In this document: piece after piece, positions 21,954 to 33,617 of the stretch
Numbering within the stretch: the first letter of the stretch is position 1
How the letters are laid out: each line of letters starts with the position of its first letter
DNA from: Rhizomucor pusillus
Taxonomy: Eukaryota; Mucoromycota; Mucoromycetes; Mucorales; Lichtheimiaceae
NCBI GenBank assembly: GCA_900175165.2
Contig: FWWN02000490.1
Coordinates: 1-64,000, forward strand
Direction of reading: 5' to 3'
DNA: 64,000 bases
Notes under the pieces: generated by a model
What the model was told of the DNA's origin: nothing
The model's input: the letters and a program-made list of their open reading frames with translations, nothing else
Databases searched by the model: none
Position numbers and translations under genes: made by a program

Positions 21954-23410
21954 CTATGCATTAAACATCTTTGCATTCGCTTTACAAACCTTTTCAATCT
22001 CTGCAATGTCCCTGGCAGCCTCACCGTCAGTAATCGACGCGGTTATGCTCGGTAATCTACTGCCAAGAGTAGAGCTACGTATAATGAAAATGGAAAGTTA
22101 AGGATGAATTCTTGCAGAATCCACGATTATGTTGAATAGAAACTCCAAAGAAAAAGGATATGATCTGAAATATTACGCCGTTTTGAACTGTCACCAAATG
22201 TTCCTAATTTTTGTCGCAGGATTTTGGCGAGTGGTATTTCCTGCCCTCTATGTTTAACAAGTTGTTTTTCTACAGGACGGTTAGTTATCAAAATTGTAAG
22301 CGTAATTAGATAAGCTATACTTACCAACGCCAGTTCCCTCATCTTCCCTTTGTACTCTGTTGGCATATTGTTTAAAGACATTTTTCAGATTTCGTTTGTT
22401 CATCTAGTATGAGCAAATGTTAACACCGGGCTTTTGCCACGGAATGAGGTGTCTTTTCTACCTCGAATTCATCGTCGATTTGTTGCAGGTCCAAGTGATA
22501 CTGCTGCATAATTGCTGACTCTCGATGGCTCCTTTGAGCGTCTATTCTTTCAGGAGTTTTATGCAAAGCTTGACCGAGTTCTTGGGTATTGATTGAAATC
22601 ATAGTGGGTTCCTAGAAACTACGGTCAGAAAGCTTGTAGTGTATCGCATCGTAATGCCAATGAATCTTCTTCGAGCGCCTTGATTTCTCGAAGTATCGCT
22701 TTGCGTTTTTCCTCGTACAGTCTTTTCAAAGGAAAGACAATGTCAGTTGTTATTCGACCTTTTTTTTCTTGTTCCATCAATAGCTCACTCTTTTCTATTC
22801 TCGTAAACTTCCTCGTCAATTTCGTTGGCTCGTTCGTTAAGTTGATACCAATGAGTTAGATTTTTCGGTACCATGGCACGCAAAAGTTCCTCTTTAAGAA
22901 AATTGGGTGCACGTGAGTACGTGTCAATTGTCTAATTGCAGCATGAACACAACCTTCCGATAAGCATTGTCGATCTCTCAACAACATATCGATTATTTGG
23001 TCGTCTTCTTCGGTCATATCTGTATAAACTGGCGTAGATTTGCTTGGTGACGCCGTTGTCGATGATGCTGAAGGTGGTGATCGTTGCGGTGGTGCTGACA
23101 TGGATGTATTTTCTGACGTGTGGAACGATCGATGTTCGGTTCCATTTACTGCTGCATTGGCAAAGGATGATGCTCCTGTCCATGGATGATATCCAGACGT
23201 GGGCTGTTCATATGCATTTTGTAACTCGTTGGCCGCGTATCTGTAAGGATGCTGCACAGTCTGGAAAACTGAAGCTGAAGCTGGGAGCGGACCAGGAACG
23301 TAACTTTGCTGGTAAATGGTTTTAGGATCAACAGGTTGGATCGGTGACGAGCTACCCGTAACACGTCCAGATCTGCTGCTGCGAGAATCACTCCTTTCGC
23401 TTTCGCTCAT
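21954..23410 (-). CDS. SDS3: Sds3-like subunit of the Rpd3L histone deacetylase complex
   Basis: Sds3-family proteins scaffold Sin3-Rpd3 deacetylase complexes. The gene starts at the ATG at 23410 (MSESERSDSRSSRSGR) with a long low-complexity, Ser/Pro/Gln-rich N-terminus ending in YTDMTEEDDQIIDMLLRDRQ. A spliced helical domain follows: EELLRAMVPKNLTHWYQLNE, then LYEEKRKAILREIKALEEDS and RESAIMQQYHLDLQQIDDEF, matching the coiled-coil Sds3 domain. The last exon ends with ITDGEAARDIAEIEKVCKAN and a TAG at 21954. About seven exons are present. The junction after ALEEDSL could not be fixed because no good GT donor is visible there. The spaced glomulin-like gene lies just upstream on the same strand. 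Confidence 0.6.
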
Positions 23411-23667
23411 TAGAAGCAGGATCGTCGATGGAATTAAGCGTTGCAAGAGTTACAGTGATTCTCAGCAAAGAAAGGCGGGCGTTTGACCAAATAACCCATT
23501 TTTGGGAGGTTTTCTTGCGCATGGACAGTGCCGATAATGAACAACAGATCTAGAGGTACATTGCATAGTTTAGCCCAAACATCCTGCCACTCTCCAGCCC
23601 TGTTTCATCCCCATTTGAATTAGAAACACGTTTGTTTATTTGCAGTTATTCGCCAACTAGATTCTCA

Positions 23668-26170
23668 TCATCGTTCCTGTTCCCTAATCCTTTCGATGTT
23701 GCTTTCAAGTATCTCTATTTGCATTCTCTCAGTCTGCGCTTCGTTGCTATCAGACGCCGGACGCTGCAACAGTTCACTGCAGATTTTCAACAAAGGGGCA
23801 AGATACGTTCGATCGACCCAAGCGCGCAGATCGGGCTCCCAAACTCTCGTCTAGAGACACAGTAAATGGATTCAAGACGGGCTCGCATAGCGGGACCAAT
23901 AAGCACAAAGTTACCTTATTTTCCGGCCTATCCTTGATTAACAAGTACAAATACAAGTTGACTACTTGCATGTGGTATCCGTACATTTGCCAAAATGTAT
24001 CTCTCTCTGGTTCTTGGAAAATCTTTGGAAAGAATTTGTCTGAAACAACCCTGCTGTTGAAGCACGATGGAATCTTCAACGGGGCATAGTTGTAAATTCC
24101 ATACACCAACCTTGATGATTTCCTTGTTTTGCAAAACTTACCGTACTCTTGAATGCAGCGTCAATTTGTTGTTTAAATAAACTGACAGCAGCGGCAAGCA
24201 TCGCCGGATAAGTGCAGTTATGGAACAAGTCGAGGAACACAAACACTCTCGCCTCTTCGTTGCAATGTTCGATAAATCGAGAGATTAGTTGATAAACAAC
24301 GAATCGGATACTCGGCACTGGGCACGATGCAGCTACAGAGTACATAACCTAGATTGTTGTTTAGTCTTCTTATGTCAAGACAAGACATAGATCGACGAAC
24401 ATACTCGCAGCGCATCAATAATAGTAAACAAGGGTTTATCATCCATAGGTCCTTGCAACTGGGTATCTTGCAGTATTTTCGCCGTCAAGGTGTATTCCAC
24501 ATTATCCGACAAATACAATAACACCACCAGAGCCTTATCTATTGGGCAGCTCCTTTCTGACCTATGGAAAACGAGGAATCAGTGTGAGAAAATTGCTCCA
24601 GCGCCGTTATTACTTACTGTTTCATCAGATTCAAAGCAACACCTAAATATTCTCTGCCTAGCCAGCGCGGCTCAATAATAACCGGCATAGTATTCAGAGA
24701 TTGAAGGTGGTTTTCTGTTGGTACCAATGAGAAATATATAGAAAAAGAAAGCAAAGCAGCTATGCCCTCATACGAAAACGGAAAACGTTTTACAGCATTT
24801 CTTTGCTCCTCGTCGTTATCATCATCGTCTTTGGATAAGAAGACGACGTTAGAATCCCACCAGCGTCTTACAATTAAAGCATTGTCGAAAGTAAGGCCTT
24901 GTTCGACAGCAAGAGTCTGTCATAGCATTAGTGAATAAATAATCGCAATATGCATATGTAAGCTAGAATATTATGGTATTTACCATACATTGTCGCGCAA
25001 AATAGACCTTGGTATTGGCAATGTTGGTATCCTTGGATTGAGATGAACCGTTACGTTGCATACTGACAGGATACTTTTGCTGAAAATGTTGGCAGTATAT
25101 CTCAGACATGTTCAAGTCCATGGCAAGCAAGACTTTTTCAAATATGAGTAAGAGTAAATAGCTGCTCAGGTACCACAACCAAAGCTCTCTATCGTCCTGC
25201 AGACCATGGAATGTCAAGGTCTAGGATATGTATACAGTGAGCTACGCAGCCCAAGGAGACCTACGCGATAAATACAAATTCGCTTACCTTTGTCTGGCAT
25301 CGTTCAAGAAACTTTGGCCACGAGGGTTTATATCGCCTACAAGCCTGTATTATCCCAAGAATGCTACTTGCAAGCACTAGAATAATGCCTTGTCGAACGT
25401 TTGCGCTGTTATCTTTATCAAATGAAGGGATGTCGGCGGCCATGTGTCCTAGGTGCGCGAGTATCCTTGCACAGAACTTGACAGGGTATAAGATATTTAG
25501 AGCTAGCTGCTTGGGATCGGATATTTTTTCGATGCCATCTAGGTCAAGACTACTTAGCACTTGTTGGAACCGTAGAAATGTTCTAAGCTTACAATTTTGA
25601 AGCAACTGCAAATAGTTTGTAGTAATAATGGATAAATTAATTGCATAGGCCTCGTCCTTTACGAATTCCTGCCAGTCAACCATGCTCATCTTTTCAGACA
25701 CGATAAGGAACAGCTCCTTTGGCCTTAGAAAAGATCCAACGTGCCGGAAAAGAGCGGTAGCTGCCCGACGTGCTGAAGAAGCTTCGTGATCCTCCCCGTT
25801 TGCAGTTATCAGGTACGGTTCGAGAAGGTAAAGAACATCCCAGTCGCACTCTTGCAAGAGTGTCTATCCAGCTATCGAGTTAACTATTACATCTATAGAC
25901 AAGAAGGAAAAAAGGAGAGGGGCCGCGCGCACACACCTCGTTTATCGCTTTTTCCTCGGGATCATTGTCCTTTGTAGCCAGGTTTTGCAAGATATCGTTC
26001 GCCACCAAATTAATCACCTGGCACTGAGCCCTTGCATCAAAAACTTGCGCTTCCTTTAGAGTGACGAGCAGCAAGCTGGATAACTCCCTGATATGTGCCT
26101 GTCTGCGTTCGGAATCTATTGCCTTTGCGATCCAAAGAGACGCGATCAGTTTTACAGTGGTATGACTCAC
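23668..26170 (-). CDS. glomulin/Ybp1-like helical-repeat protein
   Basis: About ten exons encode an all-helical protein of roughly 600 residues. The first clear exon reads SHTTVKLIASLWIAKAIDSE, then ILQNLATKDNDPEEKAINE. Next comes ECDWDVLYLLEPYLITANGE, the FLRPKELFLIVSEKMSM block, FCARILAHLGHMAADI, SCPVPSIRFVVYQLISRF, ERDTFWQMYGYHMQVVNLYL and a C-terminal ICSELLQRPASDSNEAQTE ending in NIERIREQER. The order of the PKELF block and the C-terminal helix resembles glomulin (which restrains SCF ubiquitin ligases through Rbx1) and yeast Ybp1 (Yap1 activation). The start is set at the ATG at 26170 but an additional 5' exon (frame at 26364-26167) is possible. Family assignment is moderate. Confidence 0.5.
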
Positions 26171-26659
26171 CCTGAAAGGCTAATCAGTAGTACCTCAGAG
26201 ATGCGTCGACGACAGCTGATTAAAGGCTCCGAGATCTTTGAGATCGTGGACTGATCAGCGATTTGAAAATGCTCACTGGGCTTCGGGACTAGCCTCTCTG
26301 ACGTGAAAGTAAACATAACGACGGTGTGGTCAGCAGAATTTGTGCGCACCTTGGTCTTTTTCACGATGCAATAATGGATACTTTGGAGCCCAAATACAAG
26401 ATGGATTTTTGAGAATAATTATCAGATGAACTTGTTACGACTCTCGTCAGCACGAAAAACTCTGCGCATGATGTTCTTATAACAAGATCTTTATTTTTCT
26501 GATATGTGATATCAGTTCAATTCTACAAACCATGTATTCGTGGGACCTATGTATAAAGATGGGCGATTGAATAACGAGAATCTCTTCTGGTTATTCACTC
26601 GAATATTCTATGAAAGGTCGTCGTCGTTATCATCGTAGATCTTTTTGAAGTGGACTCTC
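26171..26659. other. 5' flank of glomulin-like gene
   Basis: No independent gene is supported. A minus-strand frame at 26167-26364 (65 codons, starting MKKTKVRTNSADHTVV) touches the start of the glomulin-like gene and may be its first exon or leader. The rest shows nothing recognisable. Confidence 0.3.
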
Positions 26660-27569
26660 TTCCCTAATAGGGTTCATGAAGAGCATGTTTACAGTGTCTA
26701 GGACGTTGGAATAGTATTCCCTTTGATGGATACGGATATATGTGCGTGTCATCATCGATATCCTCATCTTGGAACGTTTCTGTCGCACGGATGCTGATAA
26801 GTGTCATTAATCTACCAGCGTCAGTCCCGTGCATCATGCTACTGATTGCCACAACGGTGGCCCCGTGAATGCTAATCGATCTCGATCAATTTGGAAAGCA
26901 TTTGCACTTTTAGAATCCCTGCGTATCTAAGGTATAACAGCTTGTTGTCTTCCGCATCTTACAGAAACGTATGGAAAACTGTCAGTTTCGGAGAGCGGGC
27001 GTAGTTGGGGATGGAGGAGAAACCAGCCAGCTGCAGGATTTTTATCGATAATGGGTGCACCATGCGCCCATTGATCTCGCAAGATAGCCAAAAGCGACGA
27101 GCCTGGAAAAAATTCTGTATCGCTCAGGAACAAGTAAACCTTGTTCTATCTGGGGCGAATCAAGGGTTTACCGTGACGTCGTTGATGGTCTCTGCATATT
27201 TTCGTTCCCTTACATCGGTTCAGGAGAACTCCCAGTGTCCTTTATCGGCAACTGCTTTCCAAATCATCATGCTTTTTCATGCTTCTGACCGATCCTTTTG
27301 CCACATGCAAATCGTTGGCGTCATCAATGGACAGCAGAAACAAAGTGTCACATTCCTCGTTTGTTGCCATCAAAGTTAGGGTTCAGTCTCATCTCCGTGT
27401 TTCTACAAATCCAAGTGCCAGAATCTTGGCACTTGGGATCCAGCTTGAAGACTTGCTCTGTGCCAGTAATATTCCTGCCCGCATGGATGGACTTGTTGTG
27501 TGTAAACGTACAGGGATATTTACATGGCAAGTAAAGAAAAGCTGCACCACCGATGTTGCGATATAGCAA
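26660..27569 (-). pseudogene. decayed minus-strand coding relic
   Basis: Across about 900 bases protein-like segments continue on the minus strand but switch frame and meet stops: NKSIHAGRNITGTEQVFKLD, MATNEECDTLFLLSIDDAND, EFFPGSSLLAILRDQWAHGA, GWFLLHPQLRPLSETDSFPY, then DRLAFTGPPLWQSVA. The last motif faintly recalls the xGRPLW-type motif near the ATPase of Crinkler/RHS-like proteins, but the match is weak. Without intron signals at the frame switches it is best read as a dead gene. Confidence 0.3.
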
Positions 27570-28085
27570 CCATATCGGTAACGATCAATTAAATAATTTA
27601 CTAGCTAAACCTTTTTTTTTGCCTGCCCTTCCTTCCTTCTTCCTTCCTTGATATCCCGTGATTTCCTGTCTAATATGTAAACACCAGTGTGGGTACCTCA
27701 CTGGCCATTGGTGGACGTGCCATGTAAAATTACCTACTTTCCTATTGAATCTTGAGCGAGTGAGCGAGCTGCAAGACTGTCTCAGAATATTTTACCGCTG
27801 CTTTTCTTGCAGATTCTTTCAGCCAGAATTTTTTTTTGGGTTGCAAGATTCTTCAAGTTTCTTCAAGATATCATTCTCATATCGGGGAATCGATATTACG
27901 TCATGAACCTTGTTTTGGCGGGGAGAACGAGAGAAACGCTGTCAGGCCCCCAGGTGAGACCTACACCGCCCATCGTCCAATCACGGCGGAGACCAGCTTG
28001 ATCAAGCTGTTCAGATATATGGGCCAGGCACCAAATTGTCCGAGACGTTTCTTCCTTTGTTTTCTTCCTGCTCATCTCATTTACA
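27570..28085. other. intergenic, no gene seen
   Basis: Contains CT-rich tracts (CTTCCTTCCTTCTTCCTTCC near 27640) and overlapping short ORFs with no resemblance. It is the upstream region of the HAD phosphatase gene. Confidence 0.4.
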
Positions 28086-29244
28086 ATGTCTGAAGTCAAG
28101 GTCCAAGTTTTCACCGATTTCGATGGTACCCTCTCTCTCGACGGTAAGCTTCCTTTTCGAAACAGAAAGCATAAGCACCGCGTCGTCCTCGGCTTCTCAC
28201 TCTCTTCTGGCATTAACAGATACTGGTCTTATGTTGATCGACGATCACCGTTCTCTTGGCCCCGAGCGCCGTCGTGAGTTGGAACACTTGATCCTTACCG
28301 ATAAGATTACCTACAGGTAAGAATGCGATGGATCAGTTTTGGAGAAACGAGTGGGATAGCTCACGTACCCATTTCATCGCAGAGACGGTCTTTCTGAAAT
28401 GTGGGCTGCTGTTCACATCAGCTGGGACGAAGCTTGGAACGAATACCTTAACCGTAAGTTGATTATAGCATGCAGCAAAAGCCTAATTTTCCGGACGTCG
28501 GTGGTCTAAACATTGGTAACAACCTAGATTGCCGCATTGATCCCGGTTTCCCTGACTTCAACGATTACTGCCGTGAAAAGGGCTTCCCTGTCACCATCAT
28601 CAGCAGGTAATTCAGAGCGAATATATATCTCGTCATCGTCAAACTGTCTGTCTGACGCAAAATAATTTATTTCAGTGGTCTTTACCCATTGCTCTCCAAG
28701 ATCATGAGCAACTTCTTGGGCGAAAAGGCAAAGGATATTAAGATTGTCTCCAACGACGGTGAATGCAATGGCCGTGAATGGAAGATCAAGTACCGCGATG
28801 ACTCGTAAGTTGTTTACTTTGCGTGAACGAATGGTCGGTATCCAAGCTACTTACTTATCGGTGCCTTCGCATATACAGTGTCTACGGTAACGACAAGTCA
28901 AAGAGTAAGTCTGGACCGAACACATATATACTTCAACGCTGGCTTTTTTGTTAAGACATACTTTGTTTGTAGCTCTCCAAGCTGCTCGCGAGGCTGCTTC
29001 TCCCGACACTGTCTTTGTCTTCTGCGGTGATGGTGTTTCTGACATCTCTGCTGCCAAGCACGCCGATGTCTTGTTTGCCCGCAAGGACCGCGACTTGGAA
29101 ACCTACTGCCGCATGCACAACATCCCCTTCATTCCCTTCGATACTTTCAAGGAAGTCCACGAAGTTGTCAAGAAAATCGTCGAGCGCCGCGCTAGAGTTG
29201 AGAAGGACGAGAGAACTGGTTTCTGCAACGTCATTGATGTTTAA
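28086..29244 (+). CDS. PYP1: HAD phosphatase of the Pyp1/YNL010W type
   Basis: Haloacid-dehalogenase-fold phosphatase; the yeast homologue is a polyol-phosphate detoxifying phosphatase. Seven exons (28086-28143, 28220-28316, 28383-28453, 28528-28606, 28676-28804, 28879-28904, 28973-29244) give 243 residues, matching the family's about 240. Motif I is FTDFDGTLSLDD with the nucleophile Asp. Motif II is IISSGL. The downstream Lys block is YGNDKSKTLQ. Motifs III/IV are VFCGDGVSDISAAK. The tail ARKDRDLETYCRMHNIPF then FDTFKEV is also conserved. An alternative relative, methylthioribulose-pathway MtnX, shares the fold but the tail favours the YNL010W group. All introns are GT-AG. Confidence 0.88.
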
Positions 29245-29592
29245 ACACGTCTTTTGTAAACTCCCTTCTTTCCATCAATACTACTCTCCTGTTGTCATAG
29301 AGTTCCATCGCACATAAACCATCTTCCCCCGCCCCTTATGCTCTAGGTTCCGTTTACAAAGTAATGAAAGAAAAGAAAAATGAAATAGAGATTTACTAGT
29401 TCATTAGACTCTACATTTGGCTTATCTTTGCAAGTGTTAATGTATAAAGTACCTCTCGTTTGTCCATATGCTTTACTACTGCTACTGCCCAAAGTGGCTT
29501 GCTGAGTTACTTCCATTTTGGGAAGAGTCGCTCTGCAATGTCGAATAACGTTCCGAAATTCCCTTAGGAGTAATTCCCCCTCTTTTGTCAAA
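29245..29592. other. intergenic before RPS18
   Basis: No gene. This 350-base gap carries the 3' end of the phosphatase gene and the promoter of the ribosomal protein gene. The small frame 29343-29765 on the minus strand is unsupported. Confidence 0.4.
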
Positions 29593-30399
29593 ATGGTAAG
29601 CATCTGGGACCTCGAAGCGGTGCAAGTGGGCCAAAAGGGCGAGTGTATGGATAGATACATGGAGAGCTGGATGGATGAATATCCATCTTGACGGATTACA
29701 TTACGAGGGAGAGAAAGTTTACCGGATGGGAGAAGAGTGGATATACGATCGCATGGCATGGACATGTTCCTTCACTCACACAAATAATTCTAATTCTTCA
29801 CTAGTCGCTCGTCGTCCCCGAGAGGAACCAGGTGCGTGCCAGTACATGACGCTTTCGCGCGACATGGTGAGCAGAATTTTAACACCATCGACGATTAGTT
29901 CCAACACATTCTTCGTCTTTTGAACACCAACGTCGACGGCAAGAACAAGATTACCATTGCCCTTACCTCCGTCAAGGGTGTCGGTCGTCGTTTCGCTAAC
30001 ATTGCCTGCAAGAAGGCTGATGTCGATCTCAACAAGAGGTATGTTTTGCATCCATTGCTCAAGATTAGCGCGCCACATGTTGAAACAATTTCTCTTTCTT
30101 TTAGAGCCGGTGAATTGAGCAACGAAGAGTTGGAGCGTATCGTCACCATCCTCCAGAACCCCTCCCAGTACAAAATCCCCAACTGGTTCCTCAACAGACA
30201 GAAGGACGTTGTTGATGGCAAGTACAGCCAGGCCATCTCCAACACCCTCGACACCAAGATGCGTGAGGACCTTGAGCGCTTGAAGAAGATCCGTGCTCAC
30301 CGTGGTCTCCGTCACTTTTGGGGTCTCCGTGTCCGTGGTCAACACACCAAGACTACCGGTCGCCGCGGCAGAACCGTCGGTGTCTCCAAGAAGAAATAA
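29593..30399 (+). CDS. RPS18: 40S ribosomal protein S18 (uS13)
   Basis: Small-subunit protein at the head of the 40S, contacting the large subunit. Exons 29593-29595, 29805-29831, 29899-30038 and 30105-30399 give 154 residues, the usual length. The first coding exon is just the ATG, followed by a perfect GTAAGC donor; exon 2 then encodes SLVVPERNQ, matching the family N-terminus. Conserved blocks include [59 protein letters not shown] and [20 protein letters not shown]. The tail [10 protein letters not shown] is identical to other eukaryotes. The exon-2 start rests on the ACTAG acceptor and family agreement. It converges on DHODH, 191 bases away. Confidence 0.94.
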
Positions 30400-30590
30400 A
30401 CGAACTTCTAATAAAGAGGAGAACACTATCAGAATTGAATGTATTTGCTTTGTTTTGACCATGATTGATGTTTTTAACTATTGTACAAAACCGATGCGCG
30501 GGAGACGGATAAAGAACGATGAATATGGATGATAAAATCACCAAAAGCAATAGATTCGATTCTAAATGTATGTAAATGATAAAATTATTT

Positions 30591-31535
30591 TTACAAAGTC
30601 TTGACCTTTCCTCTAAAGTCATCCAGTGACTTGTATCCCTTGGCAACCATGATCTCCTCCAACTCCTTCTTGACACGAGCAAAGAATTCAGGTCCTTCCT
30701 CCTTGAGTTGGGTACCAATCTGTACTGCACCGGCACCTGCAAGGACGTGCAAGAAAGCTTCCTTGCCGGATGTGATGCCACCGACACCGATGACCTGCTT
30801 TCCAGGCTTGAGTCGACGGTAGAACGCATTCACGTTGGCCAAAGCAGTCTGGAGAATCATCAAACCACCCAATCCTCCAAAACCATCCTTGGGCTTGATA
30901 AGTGCTGTCTCGGTTTCAAAGTCGATAGCCAATCCGTTGCCAACAGAGTTGACACATGTAACGAATGCCAAATTGTCGATAGAGTTGAAGATCTTGGCAG
31001 CAGCGTCAAAGTGAGCAATATCAAAGTAAGGCGGCAACTTGATACCAAATGGTTTCTTGATAATGGGTGCAAGGACCTTGAGTGCATGTTCCATGGCGTC
31101 CATGTCATATCCAAGCTGAGGTTTGCCAGGCACGTTCGGGCAAGAAAAGTTGATTTCCAGGACACACGGCAAGTTGGCCTCTGCAAACGCTGTCACCATC
31201 TTTACATTATCGTCAAGGCAGAGACCCGACAAGGAAATGAAAAGCGGCTTGGGGTTGCTGTAGTCGTAGTTTTTGGCATAGTTAAGATAGTACTCGTAAC
31301 CTTCGTTGGGAAGACCCATCGAGTTGATACTGCCAATGCCACTTGGAAGAGGAGTGTATCGAGGTTCAGGGTTGCCCGTCCGAGGCTCAAAGGTCGCTGA
31401 TTTTGTAATGAGAGAACCGGATTCACTGTTCAGGAGTTGGGCAAGTTCAGACTCATGCTGGCAGCATACACCGGAAGCATTGAAAAACAAGTTGGGCAAG
31501 TGCACACCGGCAATGTTTGTGGAGAGATCAACCAT
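30591..31535 (-). CDS. URA1: dihydroorotate dehydrogenase, class 1A (fumarate type)
   Basis: Fourth step of pyrimidine synthesis: dihydroorotate to orotate with FMN, using fumarate as electron acceptor, in the cytosol. The single uninterrupted frame from the ATG at 31535 encodes 314 residues, exactly the yeast Ura1 length. Class 1A signs: FFNASGVCCQ, GSLITKSAT, NEGYEYYLNY, FISLSGL, the active-site loop LEINFSCPNVPGKPQLGYD with Cys, FGIKLPPYFDI, TCVNSVGNGLAID, GGLGG, VIGVGGITSGKEAFLHVLAG and AVQIGT. No mitochondrial targeting or transmembrane segment precedes it, unlike class 2 enzymes. A longer frame from 31613 would add 26 basic residues but lacks family support. Confidence 0.93.
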   Translation of the reverse strand: MVDLSTNIAGVHLPNLFFNASGVCCQHESELAQLLNSESGSLITKSATFEPRTGNPEPRYTPLPSGIGSINSMGLPNEGYEYYLNYAKNYDYSNPKPLFISLSGLCLDDNVKMVTAFAEANLPCVLEINFSCPNVPGKPQLGYDMDAMEHALKVLAPIIKKPFGIKLPPYFDIAHFDAAAKIFNSIDNLAFVTCVNSVGNGLAIDFETETALIKPKDGFGGLGGLMILQTALANVNAFYRRLKPGKQVIGVGGITSGKEAFLHVLAGAGAVQIGTQLKEEGPEFFARVKKELEEIMVAKGYKSLDDFRGKVKTL

Positions 31536-31799
31536 GGTATATCGGAAGAGGGGTAAAGAGAAAAGAAAAAAAAATTCGAGGCGTTTGCCCCGCAATTTTG
31601 ACAGGTTGGGCAACCCAAATGCGGAAAGAGGAGATGTCGACGAATGATATTATGTGAATATACTAATAGGCTAATATTACTATTGATTGCTCTGCTGCTT
31701 CTCAAAAGAGGGTGTGGTGATGATACTAGACTAAGACAAATTTTTACTCAAACGGCCTTCTAGGCGATTCCTTTTTTTTTTTTTTGTGGGGTTTTCCTT

Positions 31800-33617
31800 T
31801 TAGCGGTTGCTTCCTCGTGGTGTTTGTTGCAACCACATCGAGTCGTTCGAGTTTTGACGGCGAATGTTAGCACCATCCGTTTCCCTGTAGGCATCGTTTC
31901 TGGAAGCTGCTTGCCGGTGGACTTCATCGGAGAGGGCGACGGTAATGTGTCCGGACTTGCGGATATTGTGATGCATATCGGTTGTCATGGGAGGAGCGTA
32001 CTCAATACCGCTATCGTTCAAGGAGTGATCCTTGCCACTATCGAGATGATGAGATACCAGCATGGATGCAAAAACCGTTGATGATGAACTTACTGTTCAA
32101 CTTTCATGTCACCGGCAGGAGGTGGCGGCAACGGGCCCATGGTCAGCACATTTGCGTTCGAGTAATGGTTCGAAATTGGAACGGTAATGGCAGACTCTGT
32201 GTAGTGCAGATAATCGCTTGATGCCTGCGACGGTTGAATGACCATTCCGGCCGTTGTTCCTGAGAATCCATCCAATGGTTTTGCTGATTGCAAAAAGTCG
32301 TGCGCAGGTTGTTGCAGGCTTGATCCGCCAGCCTGTGCGATAGGCTTGGGATGGAAAATAAGAATGACGATAAACCACACGAGCAGAATCGTGACATTGA
32401 CTGGTGAGGAGATATATATAAGTATATAATCTTAAAAAGCTATTAGTGCTGCGAAATAACTTACTGTTGCAAATCAAGAGATCAGCTGTGAACTTATGCG
32501 CATTGAGATACTTGCGTCCTGTTAAGCCGTCAGCACTGAGGATGATGAAAGATACAGCACAGTCGAGAACGACGATAGCCAGCATAAGGTTAAGTTCTTG
32601 AAAGTACCGGATCTTGTTGGTGATTGACTGGGCATTGTTCGACTCGCGCGAGTTTGCGAGGACCTTTTCGAAACGGAAATGCGAGATAAATCCAAGAATA
32701 GCGATGAAAAACAACTCTGTATTAAAGTATGTTAGCACCATGCAAATAATTTAACATTCACCGAGGATGCATGCGATCAACTTACCAATGCCATAGACAA
32801 GCTCAGGCATAATTTCCTTGTAAGTAGGATTGTAGATATCACGAGAAAAGTTGTATTGGAGGACAGGGAACATAATGATACTGACGCAGGTCCAGACAAT
32901 GTAAAACAAAAACTCTTTACTGCTCATGAAACTGGCTTTGGCCACGGAGTTTGCAAGGTAGTTCCAGAAACACTGAAGAAGCAGCAATGTTCCACTGTAG
33001 CACATATGTGTGAGCATATGTGCGTTGATTAGTACGTTCGAGTTACGTAGTAGCACTTACGTCTGCAGTGAAAATCCAACGCACAGACTATAATCTGCAT
33101 AAGGTAAATATTGATTGTCGATCCATTGATGAGTATCGCTCGTAACATTGCATTTCATTGCCTCCTTCTCTCGTACCTGTAGGGATGACGAGTTCTTTAT
33201 CGGCTTTCGTCCACATAGTTTCTGGTTTCGTGAATACGTGACCGAAAATGTTGGCGAAGCCCTCTTCGTATTTTATCTTGCACGACGTTATATCTGTAGC
33301 AAGTCGATAAAAATTAATTAGCCAAGTCTGCTGCCGCTGCGGCTGCTTTTGCTTCGTGTAGGCTTACCGTATAATAACTGAAACGGTAGCATAAAGAATA
33401 TTAAGAGTGTTACTATACTCTTAAGCTCTCCTTGGCGGAAGCGACTCGGGCGAAGACACTGGAACCGGTCCAGCGTCCAGACACGATAGATTAACCAAAG
33501 GTACAAATAAGATAACGACACAGCCCGTTCTACACCAGCATCCGGTTAGAAATTCTTTAACGTTAACCAGTTGGTGGAGAACGTACGCAAAAAGCTAAAA
33601 TCACTCAAGTGTGTCAT
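31800..33617 (-). CDS. seven-TM orphan membrane protein
   Basis: Eight exons on the minus strand (33617-33587, 33529-33368, 33293-33177, 33094-33061, 32994-32786, 32716-32465, 32400-32094, 32037-31800) join to 449 residues with every phase consistent. About seven hydrophobic segments are seen, including SYLYLWLIYRV, SIVTLLIFFMLPFQLLY, DYSLCVGFSLQ, FLFYIVWTCVSIIMFPVLQY, ELFFIAILGFI, LNLMLAIVVLDCAVSFIIL and ILLVWFIVILIF. A loop of about 50 residues after TM2 contains GFANIFGHVFTK. The last 130 residues are soluble, with GPLPPPPAG and Ser/Asn/Gln-rich stretches, as a cytosolic tail would be. The topology resembles a fungal GPCR-like protein, but no family motif is recognised. Confidence 0.65.

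Noticed and set aside
29776..30462. Minus-strand ORF of 228 codons
   Set aside because: Antisense of the RPS18 exons; open only because of codon bias.
30708..31400. Plus-strand ORF of 230 codons
   Set aside because: Antisense of the DHODH coding frame, with no domain of its own.
32109..32741. Long single ORF (210 codons) over the seven-TM gene
   Set aside because: It reads through an intron at 32401-32464 into the wrong frame; the spliced model restores hydrophobic segments.
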